Below are positions 30,730-38,950 of a stretch of 64,000 bases of DNA, piece after piece; positions within the stretch are counted from its first letter, which is position 1; every line of letters begins with the position of its first letter. The notes beneath the pieces are model-generated. The model was not told the origin of the DNA and ran no database searches. It saw only the letters and a list, made by a program, of their open reading frames with translations. The position numbers and the translations under genes were made by a program. The stretch is from assembly GCA_023151185.1 (NCBI GenBank), contig JAKLJL010000001.1, positions 744,001 through 808,000 on the forward strand, given 5' to 3'. Source of the stretch: Bacteroidota bacterium. GTDB lineage: Bacteria; Bacteroidota; JABWAT01.

Positions 30730-31140
30730 ATGTCAATTGATCTGATTCTTGTCGTCATTCTCGCAGGGCTTATTCTCGCAAAATCGTTCGAACTGATTTA
30801 CATCCGGGTAATTGGCGGTCATGTTGAAAAAATAAACGTTGCCGAATTGAAAGAATATCTGAAAAATAAAAAACCCAACCGGGATTTTTTGCTGCTTGAT
30901 GTCAGAACAGAACCTGAATTGAAGATGGGCAAAATCGGTGGAAGTGTGAATATTGATTACCGGAAGTTCGATGCCAATGACGTTCTGATCAAAAATTTCA
31001 GGGAAAAGCCGATTGTGATTTATTGTGAAACCGGACCCAGAAGCCGGAAGATTGCAAACAAGCTGGCCAGAAGGGGATTCCCAAGAGTTTACTTTCTTGG
31101 CGGCGGTTATAAGGTTTGGCGCGGAGATGTTTCTATTTAA
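30730..31140 (+). CDS. Rhodanese-like domain protein, membrane-anchored
   Basis: N-terminal TM; FLLLDVRTEPE, IVIYCETGPRSRKIANKL (active Cys), GGGYKVW. Confidence 0.88.
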   Translation: MSIDLILVVILAGLILAKSFELIYIRVIGGHVEKINVAELKEYLKNKKPNRDFLLLDVRTEPELKMGKIGGSVNIDYRKFDANDVLIKNFREKPIVIYCETGPRSRKIANKLARRGFPRVYFLGGGYKVWRGDVSI

Positions 31141-31201
31141 CCGTTAAAAAACCGGCTCATCGTTCAGAATCCCCGAAAACCAGGGGCCGAATCCGGAAGA
31201 A

Positions 31202-31230
31202 ACAGGGTAAATCCCTGTCCTTGTTTTTTT
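31202..31230 (+). terminator. Terminator of rhodanese-like gene
   Basis: ACAGGG-taaat-CCCTGT followed by ccttgTTTTTTT. Confidence 0.75.
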
Positions 31231-31245
31231 CTAATTTTGCAGGTC

Positions 31246-31276
31246 TTGACACAGACTTTACAAGTTATTACCTTTG
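31246..31276 (+). promoter_or_regulatory. Bacteroidota-type promoter TTG-N20-TACCTTTG for the putative small RNA
   Basis: TTG at 31246-31248, 20 nt, TACCTTTG at 31269-31276. Confidence 0.7.
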
Positions 31277-31280
31277 TTGA

Positions 31281-31440
31281 GTCACTTTGAAATCAGGCCA
31301 GTCCGGGCGCCTGCTTGCTCCGGATGGCCTTTAGAAGTAAGGAATGGGGACTCCTTACTTCGCTCGAAGGGGTAGAGCATGGGGACGCTCTACTCCGCCT
31401 GTCAGGGGGAAGGTATGGGGACGCCTTCCCCTTTTTTTTT
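31281..31440 (+). ncRNA. Putative small RNA: 5' stem-loop plus three hairpins with identical ATGGGGAC loops, the last a terminator
   Basis: 5' stem AGGCCA-g-TCCGG/CCGGA-TGGCCT (31295-31330). Hairpin A AAGTAAGGA[ATGGGGAC]TCCTTACTT (31335-31360). Hairpin B GTAGAGC[ATGGGGAC]GCTCTAC (31372-31393). Hairpin C GGGGAAGGt[ATGGGGAC]gCCTTCCCC (31406-31431) followed by nine Ts. 5' end is inferred from the promoter. Confidence 0.75.
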
Positions 31441-31448
31441 GTCTCATT

Positions 31449-31479
31449 TTGTTTCATTAATAATCTCTTCCTATCTTCG
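31449..31479 (+). promoter_or_regulatory. Promoter-like TTG-N20-TATCTTCG for the PPIase gene
   Basis: TTG 31449-31451, 20 nt, TATCTTCG 31472-31479 (one mismatch to TAnnTTTG), 28 nt before the ATG at 31508. Confidence 0.5.
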
Positions 31480-31507
31480 CCTTTCTATTTTTAAAATCGG
31501 ACGTTTT

Positions 31508-32437
31508 ATGAAAAAATTTGGCATTGTCACGACAGGACTGCTGATGGCAGTTTTAGGGTGTTCAGATAAAGTTCAGGAAGGTGAAATCCTGCGGGTTGAC
31601 TCCATTCCTGTAAAAAAAATCAGAGTTGATGCTGCAGTTAATAACTACCTGGAGCAAATGGGTTCTCATAATGCTGATGATTCCATTAAAGTCAGAGAGC
31701 AAATCATTGAAGGCATGGTGAAAAATGCACTTCTTACCCTGAAAGCGAAAAAAGAAGGCTATACCTACGACTCGACCGAAGTTAACCGCTTTATCGCCAT
31801 GTACAAAGCTCAGATGGGCAGTGACTCTCTGATCAATAAAAAGCTGAAGGAAGCTGGTCTGACCATGGAAGACTGGAGAAATGATGTCCAGGATCAGAGC
31901 ATGATTGGCAAGTACCTTAAAGTTAAACTGGATTCTGTGATTAAAGCACCAGATTCAACTGCGGTGGATTCTGCCCGTAAAATGATGAAAAATTTCGAAG
32001 TTAAAGCCTCCCACATCCTGCTGAAAGTTCCAGCCGATGCTGCACAATCTGAAGTCGAAGCTGCTGCCAAGAAGATGGAAGGAATTCAGAAGGAAATTCA
32101 GTCAGCCGAAGGAAAAAACTTTGCCGCAATGGCCAAGAAATATTCACAGGATGGTTCTGCCCGTTACGGTGGTGACCTCGGTTATTTTAAAAGAGGAACC
32201 ATGGTACCCCAGTTCGAAGAAGTTGCTTTCGGAATGGCCCCCGGGCAGGTTTCCGGAATCGTCAGATCCCAGTTCGGGCTTCATCTGATAAAGGTTGAAG
32301 ACAGAAGAGAAATTGCAGTTCCCGAAGAAGCAGTACAGCGGGCAGCTCTGAATCTGACCAAATCAATTGCTTTCGATAAACTGATTGAAGAATTGAAAAA
32401 GGAATTCCCGATCGTCAAGCCGGAAGAATCCAAATAA
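31508..32437 (+). CDS. Parvulin-type peptidyl-prolyl isomerase lipoprotein
   Basis: Lipobox LMAVLGC; KASHILLKVP...DGSARYGGDLGYFKRGTMVPQFEEVAF...FGLHLIKVEDR. ORF-track start at 31379 lies inside a hairpin loop of the putative RNA; MKKFGIV at 31508 preferred. Confidence 0.9.
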   Translation: MKKFGIVTTGLLMAVLGCSDKVQEGEILRVDSIPVKKIRVDAAVNNYLEQMGSHNADDSIKVREQIIEGMVKNALLTLKAKKEGYTYDSTEVNRFIAMYKAQMGSDSLINKKLKEAGLTMEDWRNDVQDQSMIGKYLKVKLDSVIKAPDSTAVDSARKMMKNFEVKASHILLKVPADAAQSEVEAAAKKMEGIQKEIQSAEGKNFAAMAKKYSQDGSARYGGDLGYFKRGTMVPQFEEVAFGMAPGQVSGIVRSQFGLHLIKVEDRREIAVPEEAVQRAALNLTKSIAFDKLIEELKKEFPIVKPEESK

Positions 32438-32444
32438 GAGTACT

Positions 32445-32470
32445 AAAAGGGGCTTATGGGCCCCTTTTTT
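32445..32470 (+). terminator. Rho-independent terminator
   Basis: AAAAGGGGC-ttatgg-GCCCCTTTTTT. Confidence 0.88.
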
Positions 32471-32798
32471 ATATCCCCCCAAGCTCAAGATTCATCAACA
32501 GGGACTGAAGTTCAGACTTTGTGTGCTGGTTGCCCGCAAGAGCAGCCTGTTGAATACCGGTACGTAAAATTAGGGAAGCAGCCTCTTCTTTCCCGGTTTG
32601 AATCAGCAGTTGCCCCAACTGATAGTATGTCCCCAGATAATCCGGTTTTTCATTGACCAGCCTTTCCAGAAGGCTGATCGCCTCTGCCAGATTTCCTTCT
32701 GATTTAAATTCGAGTGCAAGGGCATACCGGGTAAATGCATCTTCCGGGTCTTTTTCAAGGAATTTAACCAACTTGCTTTTTCTGTCTGTCATGACCAA
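32469..32798 (-). CDS. Small tetratricopeptide-repeat protein
   Basis: FTRYALALEFKSEGNLAEAISLLERLVNEKPDYLGTYYQLGQLLIQTGKEEAA matches the TPR pattern. Confidence 0.75.
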   Translation of the reverse strand: MVMTDRKSKLVKFLEKDPEDAFTRYALALEFKSEGNLAEAISLLERLVNEKPDYLGTYYQLGQLLIQTGKEEAASLILRTGIQQAALAGNQHTKSELQSLLMNLELGGI

Positions 32799-32888
32799 AA
32801 CTCAGTTTATTTCTTTTTTTCTTGTTTTGTGACACAATTTTTCAGATATATGTCTAAACATGTGTCCGTTAAACCAAAGGAGAATGTT

Positions 32889-33071
32889 ATGCTGAAAAAT
32901 GTGGGTTCTGCTGATAAAGTTGTGCGCTATATTGTCGGTGCGGTAATTTTAGCTGCCGGTTGGTACTACGAATCCTGGCTGGGTCTCATCGGGTTGATTC
33001 CAATCGGAACTGCCCTGATCGGGTGGTGTCCGTTATATGTACCGTTTAAAATCTCGACTGAAAAGAAGTAA
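32889..33071 (+). CDS. DUF2892-like small membrane protein
   Basis: KNVGSADKVVRYIVGAVILAAGW...GLIGLIPIGTALIGWCPLY; ATG at 32889 preferred over 32829. Confidence 0.75.
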   Translation: MLKNVGSADKVVRYIVGAVILAAGWYYESWLGLIGLIPIGTALIGWCPLYVPFKISTEKK

Positions 33072-33075
33072 ACCA

Positions 33076-33095
33076 GGGGCCAAGGCCCCTTTTTT
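33076..33095 (+). terminator. Rho-independent terminator
   Basis: GGGGCC-aa-GGCCCC-TTTTTT. Confidence 0.85.
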
Positions 33096-33624
33096 ATTTT
33101 CTGAAAACCATTTTCCGGATTGAGTCAAAGCAAATTTCTTCCGGATGAACAGTTTGTATATTCCTGAACTCAAACCCTGCAACATCATCTGCAGGCAAAA
33201 TGGTTTCAAAGGATTCCACTTCACACCTGAATGCCAGATCCAAAGTATAATAAACAACCTCTCTGAACTCATACCGGTTGGGAAATGATCCCAGGTAGGT
33301 TAGTCCGGTAACAGCCAGATTCAGCTCTTCCAGAATTTCCCGTTTCAATGCTGATTCTGCCGGCTCACCCAAATCCACAAACCCGCCGGGAAGGTCCAGC
33401 ATTCCTTTAGCCGGCTGATGGGCCCTGCGGGTAAAAAGCAGGTCTCCCTTTTCATTAAAAATCAGGCCGGCAACAGCACTTCCTGCATTAATATAATACA
33501 GATGTCCGCATGCCGGACATGAAAATGACTTTTCTGATCCGGGTTTAAACCGGTCAGAACCGCACCTGGGGCAAAACCGGAAACTGGAATTCAGCGCCTC
33601 AATTGAAAAAAGTGTATCTTCCAT
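33094..33624 (-). CDS. NUDIX hydrolase with N-terminal zinc ribbon
   Basis: CPRCGSDRF...CPACGHLYY; Nudix box GGFVDLGEPAESALKREILEEL. Confidence 0.9.
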   Translation of the reverse strand: MEDTLFSIEALNSSFRFCPRCGSDRFKPGSEKSFSCPACGHLYYINAGSAVAGLIFNEKGDLLFTRRAHQPAKGMLDLPGGFVDLGEPAESALKREILEELNLAVTGLTYLGSFPNRYEFREVVYYTLDLAFRCEVESFETILPADDVAGFEFRNIQTVHPEEICFDSIRKMVFRK

Positions 33625-33665
33625 ATATCCAAATTTATTTCTCGGTTAAAAATGGAGACAAACCT

Positions 33666-35081
33666 GTGAAAACTCAATTTATGATTCCATTCTTTCTCTT
33701 TTACTTTTCTTCGGGTTCCACACAACCACCCGGTTCCTGGACCGATGGAAAAACACTTCGTCTGGACTTTATTCATTCCGGAACGGATAAAACAGAGGAA
33801 ATCAGTTTGGATGAGTTCCGCCTTGAAGGGCCATGGTCTGGACCGGCTGGAGTTCGGGTTGATTCATCCGGTCTGGGCCTGTTTCGTGGCGAGGTGGTCC
33901 TGAAAACAGGGGAAACGGTTTATGCAGAGGGTTTTTCTTCGATATTTGGGGAATGGCAGACTACTTCTGAAGCAAAGAACGGGTACCGCAGGGCCTTCCA
34001 TGAATCCTTCCGGTTTCCAAACCCAAATGTTCCGGCCGAAATCCGGATTTTGCGAAGAACTCCAGATGGCCGGTTTTCACTAATCGGGGCCTTCCCGTTA
34101 AACCCGGAGTCCCGCCAGGTCAACCGGGCACCTGTCCTTCGGTCAGGAAAACTAAAGGAGTGGTTTATTGGCGGTGAACCGGCTAAAAAGGTGGATTTGG
34201 TTGTTCTTGCTGAAGGGTATTCTGAAGCGGAAATGGAAAAGTTTTTCCTGGATTCTGACCGGCTTTGCACCTCACTGTTTTCAACAGAACCGTTTCTAAG
34301 CCGTAAACAGGATTTTAATGTCCGCCATTTATATATGGCGTCTCCGGAATCGGGGATTCCCAACCCAAGAAAAGACCAGTGGCCGGCAACCGCCTTTGGA
34401 TTTCAGTTCAATTTTTTTGATTCGGACCGCTATGTTCTCAGCTCAGCCAATAAGCAGATCAGGGAATCCCTGTCTCAGGTGCCCTATGATGCGGTTATCA
34501 TAGTCTGCAATTCACCCAAATACGGTGGTGGCGGAATTTATCACCTGTACGCATCTGTTACCTCAGATACAGAGCCGGCAGAATATGTGTTTATTCATGA
34601 GTTTGGACACTCATTTGCAGGTCTGGGTGATGAATATTATACCAGTGATGTGGCGTATGATTCTTTCAATCCGCCTGGATTTGAGCCCAATGAGCCCAAT
34701 ATTACTGCTTTGCTTCAGGACGGCAAATTAAAGTGGCAGGAACTGGCAGATCCCGGAATTCCCATCCCGACACCCTGGAAAAAAATGGGTTTCGACAGTC
34801 TTTCTGCCGGCATTCAGAAAAGGAGATCGGAACTGATCAGGACGGGCGCATCAGAAATTGAAATGGAATCCCTTTTCAGGGAAGACCGTGAAAAAACTCA
34901 AAATTGGCTGCGATCCGAGCATTATTATGGAAAGACCGGGGCATTTGAGGGAGCCGGATATGAATCCAGAGGACTTTTCCGGCCCGAACTGGATTGTATC
35001 ATGTTTTCAAGAAACCCCGATCATTTTTGCAAAGTGTGCAGAAAGGCCATTTCAGAGGCAATAAACCGGTTAACCCAATGA
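33666..35081 (+). CDS. M64 (IgA-peptidase-like) family metallopeptidase, secreted
   Basis: FIHEFGHSFAGLGDEYY zinc motif; VDLVVLAEGYSEAEM; CxxC near C-terminus. Real start probably GTG 33666 or ATG 33681. Confidence 0.82.
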   Translation: MKTQFMIPFFLFYFSSGSTQPPGSWTDGKTLRLDFIHSGTDKTEEISLDEFRLEGPWSGPAGVRVDSSGLGLFRGEVVLKTGETVYAEGFSSIFGEWQTTSEAKNGYRRAFHESFRFPNPNVPAEIRILRRTPDGRFSLIGAFPLNPESRQVNRAPVLRSGKLKEWFIGGEPAKKVDLVVLAEGYSEAEMEKFFLDSDRLCTSLFSTEPFLSRKQDFNVRHLYMASPESGIPNPRKDQWPATAFGFQFNFFDSDRYVLSSANKQIRESLSQVPYDAVIIVCNSPKYGGGGIYHLYASVTSDTEPAEYVFIHEFGHSFAGLGDEYYTSDVAYDSFNPPGFEPNEPNITALLQDGKLKWQELADPGIPIPTPWKKMGFDSLSAGIQKRRSELIRTGASEIEMESLFREDREKTQNWLRSEHYYGKTGAFEGAGYESRGLFRPELDCIMFSRNPDHFCKVCRKAISEAINRLTQ

Positions 35082-35225
35082 CAGATAACTTATTGTTTTA
35101 ATAAGATTTAACAAAGTTTTGTTAAACGGCCGACGGGAAGAAATCATCAAAAGACCGTATTTTTGCCAGTCCTAAATCGACGGGTGTTTTCCATACCATT
35201 TCCTAATTAAAATTCCGGAACTTCC

Positions 35226-37679
35226 ATGACTGCCAGGCTTCTATCTGTATTTTTGTTTTTGAGCTCAATTCCATTATTTGCACAATCCCCTCAGGGCCGC
35301 CAGGGTCAGGGCTTGGGACCCGGCGCCGGCGCCGGCAGCCTTTCAGGACAGTTAATGGATGAGGAATCCCGCCATCCGATTGAATACGGAAATGTAGTTC
35401 TTTTCAGAGTGAAAGATTCTGTTATGGTGACCGGGACCATTTCAGGCCGGGATGGTAAATTCAGGATGGATAAAGTCCCCTTTGGCCGGTATTTCTGCAA
35501 AATTTCCTTTATCGGTTATGAAACCCGGATCGTGTCACCGGTTCTGGTGAATCCGAAATCTCCCGACCCCGATCTTGGAATTTTATACCTGAATCTGACA
35601 CCGGTCAATCTGAAAGAAGTCCTGGTTACCGGTGAGAAGGAAATGATCATCAATAATCTGGATAAAAAAGTTATCAATGTGGATAAATCCATTGCAGCAA
35701 CCGGTGGGTCTGCCGTTGACGTCATGCAAAACATTCCGTCTGTTACCGTTGACTCTGATGGCGGAGTTAAATTGCGGGGAAATAAAAACGTGACGGTTCT
35801 GATTGACGGAAAGCCCTCTGCAATGGAAGGGGTATCAACCGGTGAAATTTTAGCTCAGATTCCTGCAAGTTCGATGGAATCGGTTGAACTGGTAACCAAC
35901 CCGTCAGCGAAATATGACCCCGAGGGAACGGCCGGGATTATTAATATTGTACTGAAAAAGAAACAGGAATCGGGCTATAACACAGTCGTGACTCTGAATG
36001 CCGGAAACGGCGACCGGTACAACGGAAGTCTCAATCTGAACTACCGCACCGGAGGATGGAATTTTTACGGCAGCCTGGATGGACGGTGGAACCGGTTTAA
36101 TGCAGAAGGGAATTCAAACCGGCTGACTACTTTACCCGACACCTCCCGGCTGACACAGGACAGCCGGAACACCAACCAAATGACGATGAACGGCTTCAGA
36201 ACCGGAATTGATTATGCGCCTGATGAATGGAACACTTTTTCAATCGGGTTCCGGGGACGCAATATGGGTTTTGACAACTCGGGTGACGTGAATAACTCTC
36301 TTTTTGACGGTAACCAGAGTTTGGTCAGATCCTTTAACCGGGAGTCAGATGCTGAACGGAATGGCCGGCACATTGAATATTCACTTGAGCACAAACGGAC
36401 GTGGGAGACGAAAGGCAGGGAATGGACAACAGACCTTGAGTTTGGAACCCAGAAAATGAAAAGGACCGAAACTGCATCAACCCTTAATTCTGCCGGTTCC
36501 GGCAACTACCTGTCCAAACAGAAAAATGAAGGAACAATCAATGGCCTCACACTTTCTCTGGAATCAAATTATGCCCATCCGACCCCGGAATGGGGCCGGT
36601 TTGAGGCCGGATTTAAGTCACGGTTACGCCAAAATGACTCAGAAGGTCTCTATGACACCCTCGGGGCTAATGGGATGTGGTATCCCAACTCTTTTTTAAC
36701 TGACAAGTTTGACTATACCGAACAGGTTCATGCCGGTTATGGAACCTATTCCAATAGTCTCGAGGGATTCAACTATCAGCTTGCTCTCAGGGGAGAATAT
36801 GTTCGGACGGTTCTTTCATCCAGGCAGTTCACCTCCGATTTTATTACCGACTATACCAGTCTGTATCCCTCAATCCATATCAGCCGTGAACTTTCGGAGG
36901 CTCATGAACTTATGGTCAGTTACAGCCGCCGGGTTGACCGGCCGAATAACCGGCAACTGAATCCTTTTGTTGACTATTCTGACAGTTTAAATCTCAGGTC
37001 CGGAAATCCGAAACTGCTTCCGCAATACACGAATTCAATGGAGTTTGGGTATAATTTCAATCAGAAAATGACCAGCTTGTCAGCCTCACTTTTTTACCGG
37101 CAAACAGAAGATCTGATTTCAGAAATCACCCGCCAGGAAAATGCACGGGTAACCCGAACCACACTTGAAAATGCAGCAACCGGGACTTCTGTCGGAGTGG
37201 ATCTTTCGGCAAACCAGACAATTACCCAGGGTTTCAGACTAAATGGCGGGATTTCCTGGTTCAGGAATGTGATCAAAGGCAAACTGGATTCAGATAATGC
37301 AGATGCCGACAATGTTTCCTGGAATGCCAAAGGGTCGGCTATGGTTACTCTTCCTCTTGAAATTCAACTTCAGGTCATGGGAAATTACAATGCCCCGATG
37401 GTTATGCCCCAGCGGAAAATAAAAGAACAGTACTCGGTTGATCTTGGATTGAAACGGGATTTTCTGGATGGAATGCTGACGGCAAACCTTCGTGTTCAGG
37501 ATGTTTTCGATTCAAGGGAATTTGATTCAGAAACAACCGGTACCGGTTTTACTCTGACAAGTTATAATAAACCGGATTCCCGAACCATTTTTCTGGGGAT
37601 AACCTGGCGGATTTCAACTTTAATGATGAATGAACGGGAACGTCAGAAGAACCGGGAACCGGAAACTGATGACTTCTAA
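35226..37679 (+). CDS. TonB-dependent-receptor-type outer membrane beta-barrel protein with carboxypeptidase-regulatory-like N-terminal domain
   Basis: Signal peptide; SGQLMDEESRHPIEYGNVVLF...GKFRMDKVPFGRY; plug-like DVMQNIPSVTVDSDGGVKLRGNKNVTVLIDGKPS; barrel-type C-terminus. Confidence 0.88.
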   Translation: MTARLLSVFLFLSSIPLFAQSPQGRQGQGLGPGAGAGSLSGQLMDEESRHPIEYGNVVLFRVKDSVMVTGTISGRDGKFRMDKVPFGRYFCKISFIGYETRIVSPVLVNPKSPDPDLGILYLNLTPVNLKEVLVTGEKEMIINNLDKKVINVDKSIAATGGSAVDVMQNIPSVTVDSDGGVKLRGNKNVTVLIDGKPSAMEGVSTGEILAQIPASSMESVELVTNPSAKYDPEGTAGIINIVLKKKQESGYNTVVTLNAGNGDRYNGSLNLNYRTGGWNFYGSLDGRWNRFNAEGNSNRLTTLPDTSRLTQDSRNTNQMTMNGFRTGIDYAPDEWNTFSIGFRGRNMGFDNSGDVNNSLFDGNQSLVRSFNRESDAERNGRHIEYSLEHKRTWETKGREWTTDLEFGTQKMKRTETASTLNSAGSGNYLSKQKNEGTINGLTLSLESNYAHPTPEWGRFEAGFKSRLRQNDSEGLYDTLGANGMWYPNSFLTDKFDYTEQVHAGYGTYSNSLEGFNYQLALRGEYVRTVLSSRQFTSDFITDYTSLYPSIHISRELSEAHELMVSYSRRVDRPNNRQLNPFVDYSDSLNLRSGNPKLLPQYTNSMEFGYNFNQKMTSLSASLFYRQTEDLISEITRQENARVTRTTLENAATGTSVGVDLSANQTITQGFRLNGGISWFRNVIKGKLDSDNADADNVSWNAKGSAMVTLPLEIQLQVMGNYNAPMVMPQRKIKEQYSVDLGLKRDFLDGMLTANLRVQDVFDSREFDSETTGTGFTLTSYNKPDSRTIFLGITWRISTLMMNERERQKNREPETDDF

Positions 37680-38815
37680 CGGCTGACCCTGACAAAATAC
37701 TTTCCTTCAAAAAGGCGGCTGACTTTTTTGAAGTCACCGGGTGAAGTGAGTCTTTCCATGATTTCCCCGGTCTTGAACTGCCTGTTTTCGGCCAGAAACC
37801 GGGAAACTTCGGGGTTTAGGTCCCAGGCAGTTCCGTCTGCAAAAAACCAGGATTCCGGCCCGTGACCAGTCCAGGCCATTCTGACGCCAGGTGCACGACG
37901 GAGCGTTTCATCCTTTCCGAGACCGGATAGCTTTAGGTTTTCACCCTCCCGGCTGCCGGTCCTTTTTTGCCGGGTCAGCCATAAACCATACCACTTTCTC
38001 ACTTCGGCCGAATCTGCAAACCGGGACATTATGGCTGAAAAGGCTGTGAAATCAACCGGACGAATGAAACCGGGTGATTTCCAGTTTTCGGGTTCAGGAT
38101 CTTTCAGTCTGAGCTCAGAAGCGGGAAATTCAGAAATGCGCCCGGCAAGTTCTGCAAAAAAGTCACCGATAGCAGGTGTTCTGAATCCGACTGAAAAGGT
38201 CAGGCAGTGATCAAGTGCCACTCCGTGATGAGCCACACCCGGCGGAAGGTAAAGAATATCCCCCGGTTCCATAATCCATTCTTCATCAAATTCCGGGTTT
38301 GCCAGCAGCTTGATGTCCATATCCGGAATCCAGTTTTCCCTGACCGGCGGTTTCGTCGAATAGTGCCATTTCCGTCTTCCCATCCCCTGAATCAGGAAAA
38401 CGTCATACTGATCGGTATGCGGTCCAACCGAACCACCCGGGACGGCATAGCTAACCATAATATCATCCAGCCGCCAACCAGGAATAAAGCTGAAGGCATC
38501 CAGGATTTTGTCTGTATCCGGGTTTAGCCGGTTCATTTCCTGAACCAGAACGGTCCAGTTGGTTTCAGGCAGCTTTGAATAGATTCTGTCAGAAAGTGGG
38601 TTAAACCGGACTTGCCAGGGATAGTCACCTTCTTTCTCAATTACCAGTCTTGAAACTGTTTTCCGGGTTTTGGAAATCTCAAATAACTCTGCCGGTGAAA
38701 CCGGGGAGGAAAATCCAGGAAAACCCTGTGGCAGCCGAAGCGGTTTTTTCTGCCACCAGTCGGCTAAAAAAGTGGAAGGAGAAAGTTGAGTTGGGAATTT
38801 TAGCCTGAAATCCAT
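37676..38815 (-). CDS. JmjC/cupin ribosomal-oxygenase-like protein (YcfD/RoxA-like)
   Basis: GGSVGPHTDQYDVFLIQGMGRRKW (HxD), PGDILYLPPGVAHHGVAL. Confidence 0.82.
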   Translation of the reverse strand: MDFRLKFPTQLSPSTFLADWWQKKPLRLPQGFPGFSSPVSPAELFEISKTRKTVSRLVIEKEGDYPWQVRFNPLSDRIYSKLPETNWTVLVQEMNRLNPDTDKILDAFSFIPGWRLDDIMVSYAVPGGSVGPHTDQYDVFLIQGMGRRKWHYSTKPPVRENWIPDMDIKLLANPEFDEEWIMEPGDILYLPPGVAHHGVALDHCLTFSVGFRTPAIGDFFAELAGRISEFPASELRLKDPEPENWKSPGFIRPVDFTAFSAIMSRFADSAEVRKWYGLWLTRQKRTGSREGENLKLSGLGKDETLRRAPGVRMAWTGHGPESWFFADGTAWDLNPEVSRFLAENRQFKTGEIMERLTSPGDFKKVSRLFEGKYFVRVSR

Positions 38816-38890
38816 TTAAATTCCTGAAAATCTGTAAAAGTAGAGAACCCGGGGAATACGGTCAACCCGCAAAGCAGGGTTTGAAGGGAT

Positions 38891-38928
38891 AAAAAAAAGG
38901 GCCGTCTTTTTGAGGCGGCCCTTTTTTT
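38891..38928 (-). terminator. Bidirectional terminator downstream of pckG
   Basis: A8-GGGCCG...CGGCCC-T7. Confidence 0.8.
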
Positions 38929-38950
38929 AAGTAACGGAAGGCTGTCAGGA

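Noticed and set aside
31344-31422. ATGGGGAC loops as classical CsrA/RsmA sites
   Set aside because: They contain GGA but not the usual ANGGA loop, and no csrA is in the window; kept only as an analogy.
31335-31431. 35-36 nt spaced repeats at the RNA locus as a CRISPR array or ToxI-type antitoxin repeat
   Set aside because: Only the 8-nt loops repeat; stems and linkers differ, there are just three units, and no cas or toxN-like gene is nearby.
31379-31507. ORF-track N-terminal extension of the PPIase (MGTLYSACQGEGMGTPSPFF...)
   Set aside because: It starts inside a hairpin loop and runs through a U-tract terminator; a clean lipoprotein signal begins at the in-frame ATG 31508.
35316-35340. 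GC-rich ggcgccggcgccggcag stretch near the start of the TonB-type receptor gene
   Set aside because: It encodes the low-complexity GPGAGAGS segment after the signal peptide; a coding explanation is enough.
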